DNA of 64,000 nt from contig NZ_JAWHTE010000014.1 of the NCBI RefSeq assembly GCF_032586175.1, positions 62,001 through 126,000 on the forward strand, read 5' to 3'. Source of the DNA: Ovoidimarina sediminis (lineage in GTDB: Bacteria; Pseudomonadota; Alphaproteobacteria; Rhodobacterales; Rhodobacteraceae). Every line of letters starts with the position of its first letter. The stretch's first letter is position 1. Positions 8,978 to 19,200 of this stretch are shown here, piece by piece. The notes under the pieces are model-generated. The model was not told the DNA's origin. It saw nothing but the letters and a program-made list of their open reading frames with translations, and did no database searches. Both the position numbers and the translations under genes were made by a program.

Positions 8978-10351
8978 GTGACCATCGATGCCGCCATCGC
9001 CGAATTATCCACAGTGTTAGGCGATCGCCTCTCGCGGTCCAAGTCCGATCTGGATCTGCACGGGCAGAATGAAAGCTATTTCGATACAACACCGCCCGAT
9101 GCCGTCGCCTATCCCACGTCAACCGAAGAGGTGCAGGAGATCGTGAAGATCTGCGCGCGCCACGGCTGCCCCATCGTACCCTGGGGCGTCGGCACCTCGC
9201 TCGAAGGCCACGCGCTTGCGATCCGGGGCGGCGTGTCGGTCGATTTCAGCCGCATGAACCGGGTGCTCTCGATCAATGCCGAAGACATGGATTGCGTCGT
9301 ACAGCCCGGCATCACCCGCCGCGCGCTGGCCGAGGAGCTTCGCGCCACCGGGCTTTTCTTCTCGGTCGATCCCGGCGCCGACGCCACCCTGGGCGGCATG
9401 GCCGCCACCCGCGCCTCCGGCACCACCGCCGTCCGCTACGGCACGATGCGCGACAACGTTTTGGGGCTCGAGGTCGTCCTTGCCGACGGCCGGGTCATCC
9501 GCACCGGCACCCGCGCCCGCAAATCCTCAGCCGGCTACGACCTCACCGCCCTCTTCCTCGGCTCCGAAGGCACCCTCGGCCTCATCACCGAGCTCACGCT
9601 CAAGCTCCACGGCCAGCCCGAGGCGATCTCCTCCGCCGTCTGCGCCTTCCCCGACATCCATGCCGCCGTCTCGGCAGTGATCGCCACGATCCAGATGGGC
9701 ATCCCCATGGCACGGATCGAGTTCGTCGATGCCGCCACGGCGCAGGCCTTCAACGCCTACGCGGGCTCTTCCCTGCCGGAAATGCCCCACCTGATGATCG
9801 AATTCCACGGCTCCGACACCTCCGTCGCCGAGGATGCCACACGCTTCGGCGAAGTGGCCGAGGAATTCGGCGCCGAAGGCTTTCAGTGGTCGACGAAGAC
9901 AGAGGAACGCAACAAGCTCTGGCGCATGCGCCACGACGCTTATTACGCGATCATGGCAAGCCAGCCGGGCAAGCGCGCCATGGCGACCGACATCTGCGTT
10001 CCGATCTCGCGGCTTGCCGATGCGGTCGTGGAAACCCAGGAGGATATTGCCCAAAGCGGCCTCTACGGCCCTCTTCTGGGCCACGTGGGCGACGGCAACT
10101 TCCACGCCACCATCGTCACCGACCCGACCCGCCCCGAAGAACTCAAAACCGCCAAGGCGCTGGCCCGCCGCATGAACGAACGCGCGCTCCGCATGGGCGG
10201 CACCGTCACCGGCGAACACGGCGTTGGCATGGGCAAGATCGACTACATGTCGGAGGAGCACGGTGAAGCCTGGTCGGTGATGGGTGACCTCAAGCGTACG
10301 CTTGATCCGGCGAATATCCTCAACCCGGGGAAGGTTGTGAGGCTGAACTAA
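8978..10351 (+). CDS. FAD-linked oxidase, GlcD / D-lactate dehydrogenase type
   Basis: 457 residues with a PCMH-type FAD domain (VPWGVGTSLEGHA, PGADATLGGMAATRASGTTAVRYG, TVRDN-like MRDNVLG) and a C-terminal FAD-oxidase domain ending in GHVGDGNFHATIV and TGEHGVGMGK. This family oxidises D-2-hydroxy acids (D-lactate, glycolate). No GlcE or GlcF partner follows, which favours a standalone D-lactate dehydrogenase of the cytochrome-dependent type, but substrate cannot be fixed from sequence. Confidence 0.9.
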   Translation: MTIDAAIAELSTVLGDRLSRSKSDLDLHGQNESYFDTTPPDAVAYPTSTEEVQEIVKICARHGCPIVPWGVGTSLEGHALAIRGGVSVDFSRMNRVLSINAEDMDCVVQPGITRRALAEELRATGLFFSVDPGADATLGGMAATRASGTTAVRYGTMRDNVLGLEVVLADGRVIRTGTRARKSSAGYDLTALFLGSEGTLGLITELTLKLHGQPEAISSAVCAFPDIHAAVSAVIATIQMGIPMARIEFVDAATAQAFNAYAGSSLPEMPHLMIEFHGSDTSVAEDATRFGEVAEEFGAEGFQWSTKTEERNKLWRMRHDAYYAIMASQPGKRAMATDICVPISRLADAVVETQEDIAQSGLYGPLLGHVGDGNFHATIVTDPTRPEELKTAKALARRMNERALRMGGTVTGEHGVGMGKIDYMSEEHGEAWSVMGDLKRTLDPANILNPGKVVRLN

Positions 10352-10704
10352 CGGTGCGGGACGTCAACTCCAGACCACATAGGGCAAGGTCAACGGCGGC
10401 TTCGAGCCCTCTTTGCCCGGAACCAAGGGGCGTCAGCCCCGCCGGGCAGGGCCCGACCGCCCCCCGGGCGGGCCCTTCTGCAACGGTGCAAATCGTGCAT
10501 CGGGTGTTCGGGATTGTGAGATAAAGCGCCCCGACCAACTGTCGGCGGGCCCACCCGCGGTCGAGCCCCGCCCGGCTCATCACAAGGACACGTCTATATC
10601 GAAGGTAGCGAAGGACGGCTTGGAGCCAAATTTTATGTCTCAGACGAAACAGAACCACGCTATGCTGGACGCCGGATTTCGACAACGTAGTCGGAGGGGT
10701 CAAA
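10352..10704. other. Gene-poor stretch with hairpin and protein remnant
   Basis: No intact gene is supported. A GC hairpin (GGGCCCG near 10447 paired with CGGGCCC near 10475) may end the oxidase transcript but lacks a T run. The second half (about 10577-10690) encodes in one plus frame a protein-like tail, with GHVYIEGSEGRLGAKF then YVSDETEPRYAGRRISTT and a stop at 10688, with no credible start. It sits just ahead of the broken small gene at 10705 and may be the end of a decayed upstream gene. Confidence 0.4.
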
Positions 10705-10914
10705 GTGTATCTAAGAGCGGGCACACAAGTTGGATATGATGGTCTCGAAGACGGAGGTCCAGAATATGGAGTTGTAGTTCATTTCTGATTCAACGACGAA
10801 ATTCAATCCCATGATTGCTACGTCGCTTTCTTCGGGGACCACGAACCGGTTGGTGAGCCAAGTGACAGGCCCTACATCCTGCGCTACGCCTCAAGCTCGC
10901 TTACGGTGATATAG
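10705..10914 (+). pseudogene. Small uncharacterised gene broken by an in-frame TGA
   Basis: A GTG start at 10705 has a strong ribosome site (GGAGGGG, five bases away). The frame reads VYLRAGTQVGYDGLEDGG and PEYGVVVHF, then TGA at 10786-10788 (codon 28), and continues in the same frame as FNDEIQSHDCYVAFFGD, HEPVGEPSDRPYILRY, ASSSLTVI to a stop at 10912. The second half keeps sensible protein character (aromatic, acidic, hydrophobic alternation), so this looks like one 69-residue gene with a single nonsense change, where a Trp codon would fit. The family is not one I can name. Base composition is AT-richer than the neighbours. Sequencing error is a possible alternative. Confidence 0.6.
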
Positions 10915-11025
10915 AGGTTTGTCCCGGGGATCCGCTTTGAGCTCAAAGTGATTGCCAACCGTCTGGATTGTTTTGTCACTTGCGAGTTTCAGTATTTTTT
11001 ATAGGAAATTCAATAAGGTAATCTC

Positions 11026-11343
11026 TTGAGCAACATCTACGACTACATCGACGACATGAGACAACGGCCAAGCATGTTCACTACGGACCTATCTATTGGC
11101 CCTCTCGAATGGCTCCTTCAAGGATATTGCGCTTGCCTGCAAAGCAATGAAATCGAAGAGACTTATGCGGGCCGTAGGTTTCACCCTGGCGATTTCTCCG
11201 AATGGTTGTATGGCGAGATTGGGTGGTCGGGTGCGCGAGGGTTTGCCTTTGCAATTGAAGAGAATACCGCCACACCAGCAGAGGCCTTTGATACGTTCTT
11301 CCGTTTGGTTCAGCAATTTCGGCAGGGAAAGGTTCCCAAATAG
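11026..11343 (+). CDS. Small uncharacterised protein (RPSMF / LLQGY type)
   Basis: 105 residues starting at a TTG with AAGG upstream. The pattern YDYIDDMRQRPSMFTTDLSI then EWLLQGYCACLQ, FSEWLYGEIGW and EAFDTFFRLVQQFRQ resembles a widespread group of small proteins with an RPxMY, LxxFLxGY and final FFxLLxxF layout. I do not know an established function; such genes are often seen singly in accessory spots. It follows the broken gene at 10705 by 111 bases and shares its AT-rich composition, so the two may have arrived together. Start codon and family are moderately sure, function is not assigned. Confidence 0.65.
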   Translation: MSNIYDYIDDMRQRPSMFTTDLSIGPLEWLLQGYCACLQSNEIEETYAGRRFHPGDFSEWLYGEIGWSGARGFAFAIEENTATPAEAFDTFFRLVQQFRQGKVPK

Positions 11344-11508
11344 ATTGAACGAGCGGCCTTTGCGAAGGTCCGCAATGTCCCGCATTGCAGAATTCAGCGA
11401 CATGGAACGTAGGCACCCCCGATACACCCCCTTCCTTTCTTCGCGGCCAGACCCACCCGACCCATCTCCTACTAGACGCCCCCCGCCCCCCACGCTAGAC
11501 GCACGCCC

Positions 11509-13224
11509 ATGGCACGGATCCTCATCACCTCCGCGATCCCCTACATCAACGGGATCAAGCACCTCGGCAATCTCGTCGGCTCGCAGCTCCCCGCCGACCT
11601 CTACGCCCGCTACATGCGCGCGCGCGGGCATGAAGTGCTGTTCCTCTGCGCGACGGACGAACACGGCACGCCTGCGGAACTTGCCGCCGCCAAGGCCGGC
11701 AAGCCCGTGGCGGAGTATTGCGCCGAGATGTGGCAGGTCCAGAAAGACCTCTCCGACGGCTTCCGCCTCTCCTTCGACAAGTTCGGCCGCTCCTCCTCGC
11801 CGCAAAACCACGCACTGACCCAGCATTTCGCGGGCAGGCTGGCGGAAAACGGCCTGATCGAGGAAGTGACCGAACAACAGGTCTACTCGAACGCCGACGG
11901 CCGCTTCCTCCCCGACCGCTATATCGAGGGCACCTGCCCCAATTGCGGCTACGATCGCGCCCGCGGCGACCAGTGCGAGAACTGCACCAAACAGCTCGAC
12001 CCCACCGACCTTATCGAACCGCGCTCGGCCATCTCGGGTTCCACCGATCTCGAGGTGCGCGAAACCAAGCACCTCTACCTCAAACAGCGCAGCCTGCGTC
12101 AGGAGCTTTCGGACTGGATCGACAGCAAAACAGACTGGCCCGTCCTCACCACGTCCATCGCGAAGAAATGGCTCAACGACGGCGACGGCCTTCAGGATCG
12201 CGGCATCACCCGCGACCTCGACTGGGGCATTCCGGTCAAAAAAGGCTCCGAAGACTGGCCCGGAATGGAAGGCAAGGTCTTCTACGTCTGGTTCGACGCG
12301 CCCATCGAATACATCGCCTGCGCCAAGGAATGGACGGATGCGGCCGGATGTCCGGATAGTGAATGGGAACGCTGGTGGCGAACCGATAAAGGCGCCGACG
12401 ATGTTCGATATGTGCAATTCATGGGCAAGGACAACGTGCCCTTCCACACCCTCAGTTTCCCCGCCACGATCATCGGTTCGGGCGAACCGTGGAAGCTTGT
12501 CGACTACATCAAGTCCTTCAACTACCTGAATTACGACGGCGGCCAGTTCTCGACGTCTCAGGGCCGCGGCGTCTTCATGGATCAGGCGCTGGAGATCCTG
12601 CCGGCCGATTACTGGCGCTGGTGGCTTCTCTCCCACGCGCCCGAAAACTCCGACAGCGAGTTCACCTGGGAAAACTTCCAGGCCTCCGTGAACAAGGATC
12701 TGGCCGACGTCCTCGGCAACTTCGTCTCTCGCGTCACCAAGTTCTGCCGTTCGAAGTTCGGCGAAGTGGTGCCGGAGGGCGGCACATACGGCGACCGCGA
12801 AACCGCGCTCATTGCCGACATAGAGGCGCGCCTCCGCACCTACGAAGGGCATATGGAAGCGATCGAAGTCCGCAAAGCCGCATCGGAACTTCGCGCGATC
12901 TGGGTCGCGGGCAACGAATATCTGCAGGCCGCCGAACCCTGGGCCGTTTTCAAGACCGATCCCGAGCGCGCGGCCGCTATCGTACGCCTCTCGCTCAACC
13001 TCATCCGCCTCTACGCGGTGATTTCAGCCCCCTTCATCCCCGATGCGGCGGCGCGGATGCTCTCGGCCATGAACACGCTGGATACCGCCTGGCCCGACGA
13101 CGCCGAAAGCGCGCTCTCGGCGCTTCCTGCCGGGCATGCGTTCACGGTGCCGGACGTGCTGTTCAAGAAGATCGCCGATGAGGAGCGCGAGGATTGGCAG
13201 ACGCGCTTCGCGGGCAGAAGATAA
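11509..13224 (+). CDS. metG: Methionyl-tRNA synthetase
   Basis: Class I synthetase that charges tRNA-Met. The N-terminus ITSAIPYINGIKHLGNLVGS contains the HIGH-equivalent HLGN. The zinc knuckle has four cysteines (CPNCGYDRARGDQCENC). The KMSKS-equivalent loop reads FSTSQGRG, a divergent form seen in this MetG subtype. The anticodon-binding helical domain follows from about residue 390. The protein stops at 571 residues without the C-terminal OB-fold extension found in longer MetG forms. Confidence 0.96.
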   Translation: MARILITSAIPYINGIKHLGNLVGSQLPADLYARYMRARGHEVLFLCATDEHGTPAELAAAKAGKPVAEYCAEMWQVQKDLSDGFRLSFDKFGRSSSPQNHALTQHFAGRLAENGLIEEVTEQQVYSNADGRFLPDRYIEGTCPNCGYDRARGDQCENCTKQLDPTDLIEPRSAISGSTDLEVRETKHLYLKQRSLRQELSDWIDSKTDWPVLTTSIAKKWLNDGDGLQDRGITRDLDWGIPVKKGSEDWPGMEGKVFYVWFDAPIEYIACAKEWTDAAGCPDSEWERWWRTDKGADDVRYVQFMGKDNVPFHTLSFPATIIGSGEPWKLVDYIKSFNYLNYDGGQFSTSQGRGVFMDQALEILPADYWRWWLLSHAPENSDSEFTWENFQASVNKDLADVLGNFVSRVTKFCRSKFGEVVPEGGTYGDRETALIADIEARLRTYEGHMEAIEVRKAASELRAIWVAGNEYLQAAEPWAVFKTDPERAAAIVRLSLNLIRLYAVISAPFIPDAAARMLSAMNTLDTAWPDDAESALSALPAGHAFTVPDVLFKKIADEEREDWQTRFAGRR

Positions 13225-13297
13225 GAAACGCGCGGCCGCAGGCCACCTGTGCCGGGCCGGAAAACAGCCCGAACACCCAAAACGGGAGGATCGGATC

Positions 13298-14146
13298 ATG
13301 AGACGACTGCTTTTGAAGATCTTCCCCGGCATGCGAGAATTCTCGTCGGCGGAAGACCTAAGATCAGACAGCGACAACGGCGCCTACAACCTCGCCGTGC
13401 GCCGCGCCGTCGCCTCCTACCGCCATTTCGCGAACTTCAAGCGCGACAAGGATTACAACAAGATCCTCGAACACGTCTCGGAACAGGACGGGCGGGAATA
13501 CCTGAAAATCCTGCAGGATCGGAACGACGGCATTTTCAATGGCGCCCGCAAGACGCTCCTGCGAAGCGACGCGATCGGGAACCCCCGCAAATACGATTAC
13601 GGCACGGGCGCCCCCCTGTCCCCCACCACGCTCCGCTATCTCAAGGTCGCATCCGATCTTAAGATCCTCTTCGGCGATCTCTCGGGGACCCGGATCGCGG
13701 AAATCGGCTGCGGCTACGGCGGTCAGGCGCTGGTTTGCGACACGCTGTTCAAGACGCGCGAATACGTCATCTTCGACTTGCCCGATGTGACGAGGCTTGC
13801 CGCGAAGTACCTCGAAAGCTTCCTCTTGAACGGCTGCTATGTCCCGCGCACGCTGAACGCGGCGACACCGGAACCTTACGATCTCGTCATCAGCAACTAT
13901 GCCTTTTCCGAACTTCCGCGCGCGGTGCAGTAAACCTACATCCGCAAGGTTCTTGCAAAGGCGCAGCGGGGCTACCTCACCATGAATTCGGGACTGGCGG
14001 ATCATGCGGGCCGGCCCGACGAAAAGCTAAGCCTCGACGACCTGAAGGGCCTCCTGGCTGAATTCGAGGTCTTCGACGAAAAACCGCTGACCGCCCGGCA
14101 GAACTACATCATAGCCTGGGGCCACCGGCCCGGCGCCAGCCTCTGA
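13298..14146 (+). pseudogene. Putative sugar O-methyltransferase, broken by a nonsense codon
   Basis: ATG at 13298 with GGGAGGA upstream starts a frame that encodes an SAM-dependent methyltransferase-like protein: TRIAEIGCGYGGQALV is motif I, followed by EYVIFDLPDVTRLAAKYL and DLVISNYAFSELPRAVQ. A TAA at 13931-13933 (codon 212) interrupts it, and the same frame continues as TYIRKVLAKAQRGYLTMNSG to a natural stop at 14144. The pattern matches the putative sugar O-methyltransferase group found in surface-glycan loci. The part lost after TAA is about 70 residues. It precedes an ABC exporter, so a role in glycan export or modification was plausible before inactivation. Sequencing error remains possible. 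Confidence 0.75.
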
Positions 14147-14386
14147 TCCGGATCAGTCGCGCCGAATTCCCCAGCATTGTGCCCAGCCGTGCAACACCCC
14201 GCGGTGACAGTCCGCGCACATGGTGCCAGGAGGAGGGGAATTGGGCTATTCAATAGGCTAGGACGCGGTCTGACGGCAGGCCCGTAAGGCACTGAAAAGG
14301 GGCCCGGACGTGAAGTTTCGCCTCATCCATCATCGCGGGCAGCCAATGTTCTGGAGCACGGCGGGCTCGGGCAGGCCCGTGTCGCC

Positions 14387-16237
14387 ATGATGGCCCAGCC
14401 ATCCCCCGTCACCCAAGGTACGGGCCGCTGGGATACGATCCGCCGCGCGATAGGGCTTCTCACCCCGGCGCAAAGGCGCGAAGGGGCAATCGTGCTTGGC
14501 ATCAGCATCCTGAGTGCGGCGCTTTCTGCCATGATGGTCTGGTCGATCCTGCCCTTTCTCACGCTCCTGTCCGATCCCGGGCGGCTGAAAACCGACACCG
14601 CGCTGATCCGCCTCCACCAGATCTTCGGCAGCCCGCCGGAAGCCTCGTTCCTCACCTTCCTCGGCATTATGACAATCACCGCAGTCGTGGTGTCCTCGGC
14701 ACTTCAGATCCTGCGCACCTATCTCATCTCGCGGATGACGACCGGCCTCGCGCACAGTTTCGGCCTGCGGCTTCTCGGCAGATATCTCGGCCAGCCGTGG
14801 GAATACTTCCTTCGCCGGAATACCGCCGATCTCTCCGCGAAACTTCTGACCGAGGCTCAGGAGGCCGTCGATCAGTATTACACGCCGTCCCTCGATCTGG
14901 TCGCAGCCCTTGCGACGACGACGCTCGTTTTCCTCGTCCTGACCGCCGTCAACATGCAGGTGGCGGTGCTCTCCGTCCTGATCATCGGCTCGTCCTACGG
15001 CGCGATCTACACGCTGATCCGCCGCCGGATCCGCCGCGCGGGAAATCAACGGGTCAGGGATAATTCCGGGCTCTACCGCACCGTGGCAGAAAGCCTGAAA
15101 GGCCTGAAGGACATTCGCATCCTCGGCCGCGAACAGGCCTACTTGGACAGGTTCGAAACCCATTCGGGCCGCGTCCGCGATGCGAATGTCGCGGTGCGCG
15201 TCCTTGCCGAAACGCCCCGCCATGTCATCTATGGGTTGATCATCATCTCTGTCGTGGGCCTTTCGCTTTTCATCGTGGGGCGCGGGGCGGACGGCGCCGG
15301 CGCAATCGGCGAAATCGTGCCCCTGATCGGCGTGTTCGGCTTTGCGGGCATGCGCCTCGTTCCCGAACTGAACCGGCTCTACCGCAGCATCTCCACCCTT
15401 CAGTTCGGTGGCCCTGCCCTCGATGCGATCCACACCGAGCTGGCCGGCGCTCCGCATGCCGCCTTTTCGAGTTCTGACGATGGGCCCGAATTCACCCGCG
15501 AAGTGCGGCTAGAAGGGGTCAGCTATACATACCCCGATGCCTCCACGCGTGGCCTTGACGGCATTGACCTTACCATCCCGGCTGGTCAGCGGCTTGGCAT
15601 CGCCGGCCCCTCGGGGGCGGGAAAATCCACGCTGGGCGACATCATCCTGGGCCTGATCAGCCCCACGGCCGGACAGATCCTGATCGACGGTGTGCCTTTG
15701 GGGCCCGGCGACATCAGGGGATGGCAGGCCCGCGTCGGCTTCGTCCCGCAGGATATCTTCCTTGCCGACGCCACCGCGGCGGAAAACATCGCCCTCGGCC
15801 TCACGTCGGAAGAAATCGACAGGCGCCGCGTGGAAGAGGCCGCGCGGGCCGCACGGATTCACGAGTTTCTCTCAGGCCTCCCCGAGGGATACGAAACCCC
15901 GGTGGGGGAAATGGGCGTACGCCTCTCGGGCGGCCAGCGTCAGCGGATCGCGATTGCCCGCGCGCTCTACAAGGGGGCCGATCTCATCGTCTTCGACGAG
16001 GCAACAAGCGCGCTGGATTCCGAGACCGAAGCGGGTGTTATGGAGGCGATCGCCAATCTTCCCCACGGCAAAACCCTCGTCGTGATCGCCCACCGGCTGA
16101 CCACGCTTGATGTCTGCGACAAGATCGCGGTGATCGATCAGGGCCGGCTTGCCGGGCTGGGTGATCGCGCGACGCTCAGTGAAACCTGCCCGGCCTTCCG
16201 TGCTCTGGCGCGAACGGAACCGGAAGCGTCCACATAG
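14387..16237 (+). CDS. ABC exporter, fused permease-ATPase
   Basis: 616 residues: six-helix type IV export permease (about 25-330) and an ATPase domain (about 365-610). Visible motifs are Walker A GPSGAGKST, Q-loop FVPQDIFL, signature LSGGQRQR, Walker B LIVFDEATSALD and the switch IAHR. The layout resembles lipid-linked oligosaccharide flippases (PglK/MsbA class) and peptide exporters alike. It ends nine bases before the tail of the convergent NRPS gene, and lies downstream of the broken sugar methyltransferase. Export of the NRPS product is an attractive but unproven role, since they are not co-transcribed. Confidence 0.9.
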   Translation: MMAQPSPVTQGTGRWDTIRRAIGLLTPAQRREGAIVLGISILSAALSAMMVWSILPFLTLLSDPGRLKTDTALIRLHQIFGSPPEASFLTFLGIMTITAVVVSSALQILRTYLISRMTTGLAHSFGLRLLGRYLGQPWEYFLRRNTADLSAKLLTEAQEAVDQYYTPSLDLVAALATTTLVFLVLTAVNMQVAVLSVLIIGSSYGAIYTLIRRRIRRAGNQRVRDNSGLYRTVAESLKGLKDIRILGREQAYLDRFETHSGRVRDANVAVRVLAETPRHVIYGLIIISVVGLSLFIVGRGADGAGAIGEIVPLIGVFGFAGMRLVPELNRLYRSISTLQFGGPALDAIHTELAGAPHAAFSSSDDGPEFTREVRLEGVSYTYPDASTRGLDGIDLTIPAGQRLGIAGPSGAGKSTLGDIILGLISPTAGQILIDGVPLGPGDIRGWQARVGFVPQDIFLADATAAENIALGLTSEEIDRRRVEEAARAARIHEFLSGLPEGYETPVGEMGVRLSGGQRQRIAIARALYKGADLIVFDEATSALDSETEAGVMEAIANLPHGKTLVVIAHRLTTLDVCDKIAVIDQGRLAGLGDRATLSETCPAFRALARTEPEAST

Positions 16238-16246
16238 CAAACGCCG

Positions 16247-19200
16247 TCATACACGGTCCCGCAACCGCGCCAGCGCCTCTGCCAGGACCTCGCTGAACGG
16301 CGCCTCGTTCGGGCCCTTGAACATGTCGAGATGGGTCCCCGGAACGGGCAGAACCTCAAGCCCGGACACGACCTGCGACCAGCCATGGTCCGGCAGGTTT
16401 CCGATCCCCGATCGCGCCTTGCTTCTCAAAAGAACCGTCGGCGCATCATGAGGAGCGGGACGGTAGCGCCGGCCGAGATCCCTTTGGGCAAGCTGAATCG
16501 CAAGGCGGCGCTCGCGCTCCGCCACATGGTCAAATCCGTTCGCGCCGGTCCCGGCCCCGGCTGCCGAAACGGCCGGCGCACGCAGGCCCTCGGCCAGCTT
16601 TTCGATCCGGCGCTTGCCCGCGGCCAGACGCGACCGTGCCCGCCACAGCGTGCTGCTCAGCGCGGCCGAGTGCGTATCGATCAACACGACACCGGCCCGC
16701 CGGCCATCAGCGAGCAGCTGCCGTGCAATTTCATGCGCCACCAGCCCGCCATAGGAATATCCGGCAATGAAGCAGGGCCCGTTCGCGTCGAGCGTGCCGA
16801 TCGCGTCGATGTAGCACCCGGCCAGATCTTCGACCGAGGCCGCCGGTGCCTCTCCCACCAGAAGCGGATCGACAAGCCCGATCCCTTCCCACGTCTCCGC
16901 AAGCCTCCTCGCCACGCCGGCAAAGGGAAGGACGTGGCCACCCGCGCCCGATACGATGAAGAACCGGGGACGTTCGGCCCCCTCCCCGCGCCTATGACTC
17001 AGCGGGCAAAGGATCGGTGACGCCAACGCATCTGCAGTGTCCCCGGCAGCGTCGCGACGATCGATGTGAGTAGCGATCGAACGGATCGTCGGATCCTGAA
17101 ACAGAACGGCAAGCGGTACCTCGACCCCGAATTCCTCGGAAATACTGAACGCAATCTGCATGAGAAGAAGCGAGTCGCCGCCCGCCTCGAAAAAGGATTG
17201 CTCGCAATCCGATACGCTCGTCTCGAGAAGCTCCGACCAGAGGATCGCCAGCGTCGCCTCGGTCAGCGTGCGGGGCATGTTTGCCTCAGATGCTCTGTCC
17301 CGCGTCTCTCCCGCGATCTGCCGGAGGGCCGCACGGTCGATCTTGCCGTTCCGCGTCACGGGCAGCGCTGGCACTCGGATCAGCCGCGCAGGCACCAAAT
17401 ACGGCGGCAGCCTGCCGCTCAGGTGCCGGCGCACCTCATCCGGCGCCGGGCCGTGGGACGCCTTGTCGATTGGCGCGTAGAATCCCAGAAGACGGCGCTG
17501 CCCATCCGCGCCCTCTTCGGCCAGCACGTGGGCGTGCTCGACCCCGGGATGGGCGATCAGTTGGGCCACGATTTCCGCCGGTTCCACCAGGAAGCCCCGG
17601 ATCTTCACCTGGTGATCGATCCGGCCCCGGAACTCAACCTCGCCGGCGCGATTAAGCCGTGCGCGATCTCCGGTAAGGTACATCCGCGCCCCCGGCGCGT
17701 CCGAGAACGGATCGTCCCTGAACTTCTCCGCCGTCAGCTCGGGCGCGTTGAGATAGCCAAGCCCCACGCCCGGCCCGCCCACCGCCAGTTCCCCTTCAAT
17801 GCCCGAAGGCAGCAGACGGCCCTCGGAATCGAGAATGTAGATAAAGGTATTGGCAATCGCCCGCCCGATCGGGATCGACACCCCACGCGCGCTTTCTTCC
17901 GTCACCACATGCGCAGTGGACCAGACCGAGTTTTCTGTCGGCCCGTAAGCGTTCACCAGTCGCGCCCCCGGCGCATCGCGCAAAAAGCGGCGCGCATGGT
18001 CGGGCGACAAGGCATCGCCCCCAACCAGCACCTGATGCAGATGCGCAAAGCAATCGCACCGCAGATCCACCAGCTTCTCGAAAAGCGGCGTCGTGATTTC
18101 CAGCGAGGTCACTTCGGGCCGCGCGATGAGATCCGCCAGTTCCCCAAGCCCCGGCAGCGGCCAGGGGGCCTGGATCACGTGGCCGCCATTCAGAAGGCAG
18201 CCCCAGATATCGAAACTCGACACATCGAAGGTCGTCGGCGCGACCTGAAGGAAAGCGTGGTCGGGGCCGAGATCGGCGATATCGGTCCCTTTCACGAGGC
18301 GCAGGATGCCCCGGTTCGGGATAACAACGCCCTTCGGCCGCCCAGTGGAACCCGAAGTGAACAGCACATAAGCCGGCGTTTCGGGCGCGCCACGTTCGGC
18401 CACGGGCTCCGCGGGCACCGGCAAGTCGTCGGGCGAAAGCGGCAGGTGCACACGCTCGATACACTCCGACAGCTCCGGCAGGGCGGATCCTGCCTGCACC
18501 AGCGCATGGCGCGTCGCGGCATCGTCCAGAACCGCGGCCAGGCGCGGGGCGGGCTGCGCCGGGTCGAGCGGGACATAGCCCGCTCCGGCCTTCAGACACC
18601 CCAGGATACCCGCAACGAAGGCCGGGCTCCGCTCGGCACTGACAGCCACCAGATCGCCAGCTGCGACGCCGCGCTCCACAAGGTGGGCGGCGACGGCGTC
18701 AGACCAGGCATCCAGCATGCGGTATGTGATCGTCGTGCCATCGGGCCCTGTCACCGCGGGCAATTCAGGCCCTGCCTTCACCTGCGCGCGAAACTCGGCC
18801 GCAATCGTGCTGTCTTGCGGAAAGGGCACCTGCGCGCCCCGTGTCCTGTCCACCAGAACAGCCTCGGCGCTGGGTTCCATCAACGGATAGGACACGATCT
18901 TGCGGCCCGGATCTCGGGTCATTTCGTCGATGAGGTGTTCATAAACCGAAACCAGACGCTCGACTGATGCGTGGTCGAACATGTCCTTGCGATACTCGAC
19001 GAACCCGCCCAGACCGTCTTCGTCGACGTCGTCCACCAGCATCAGCGTGAAATCGAACCGCGACTGGCTGCGGCCCATATCCATGGGCTCGAAATCCGAT
19101 CCGCTGCCGATCCCCGTGCCACGCCGGGGCATCAGGCCGAAGAACGCCTGCACGAGCGGGTGATAGCTTTGCGTCCTCGGGGGGTTGATCATCTGCACGA

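Noticed and set aside
10549..10560. Partial copy of the tRNA-Leu 3' end as an island attachment site
   Set aside because: Only about eight bases (ACCCGCGG) match, which is chance in GC-rich sequence.
14147..14386. RNA gene or repeat ahead of the ABC exporter
   Set aside because: No tRNA or hairpin fold and no match to the dispersed repeat was seen.
17066..18967. Plus-strand 633-codon frame inside the NRPS
   Set aside because: Antisense of NRPS adenylation and condensation domains; no protein-like motifs.
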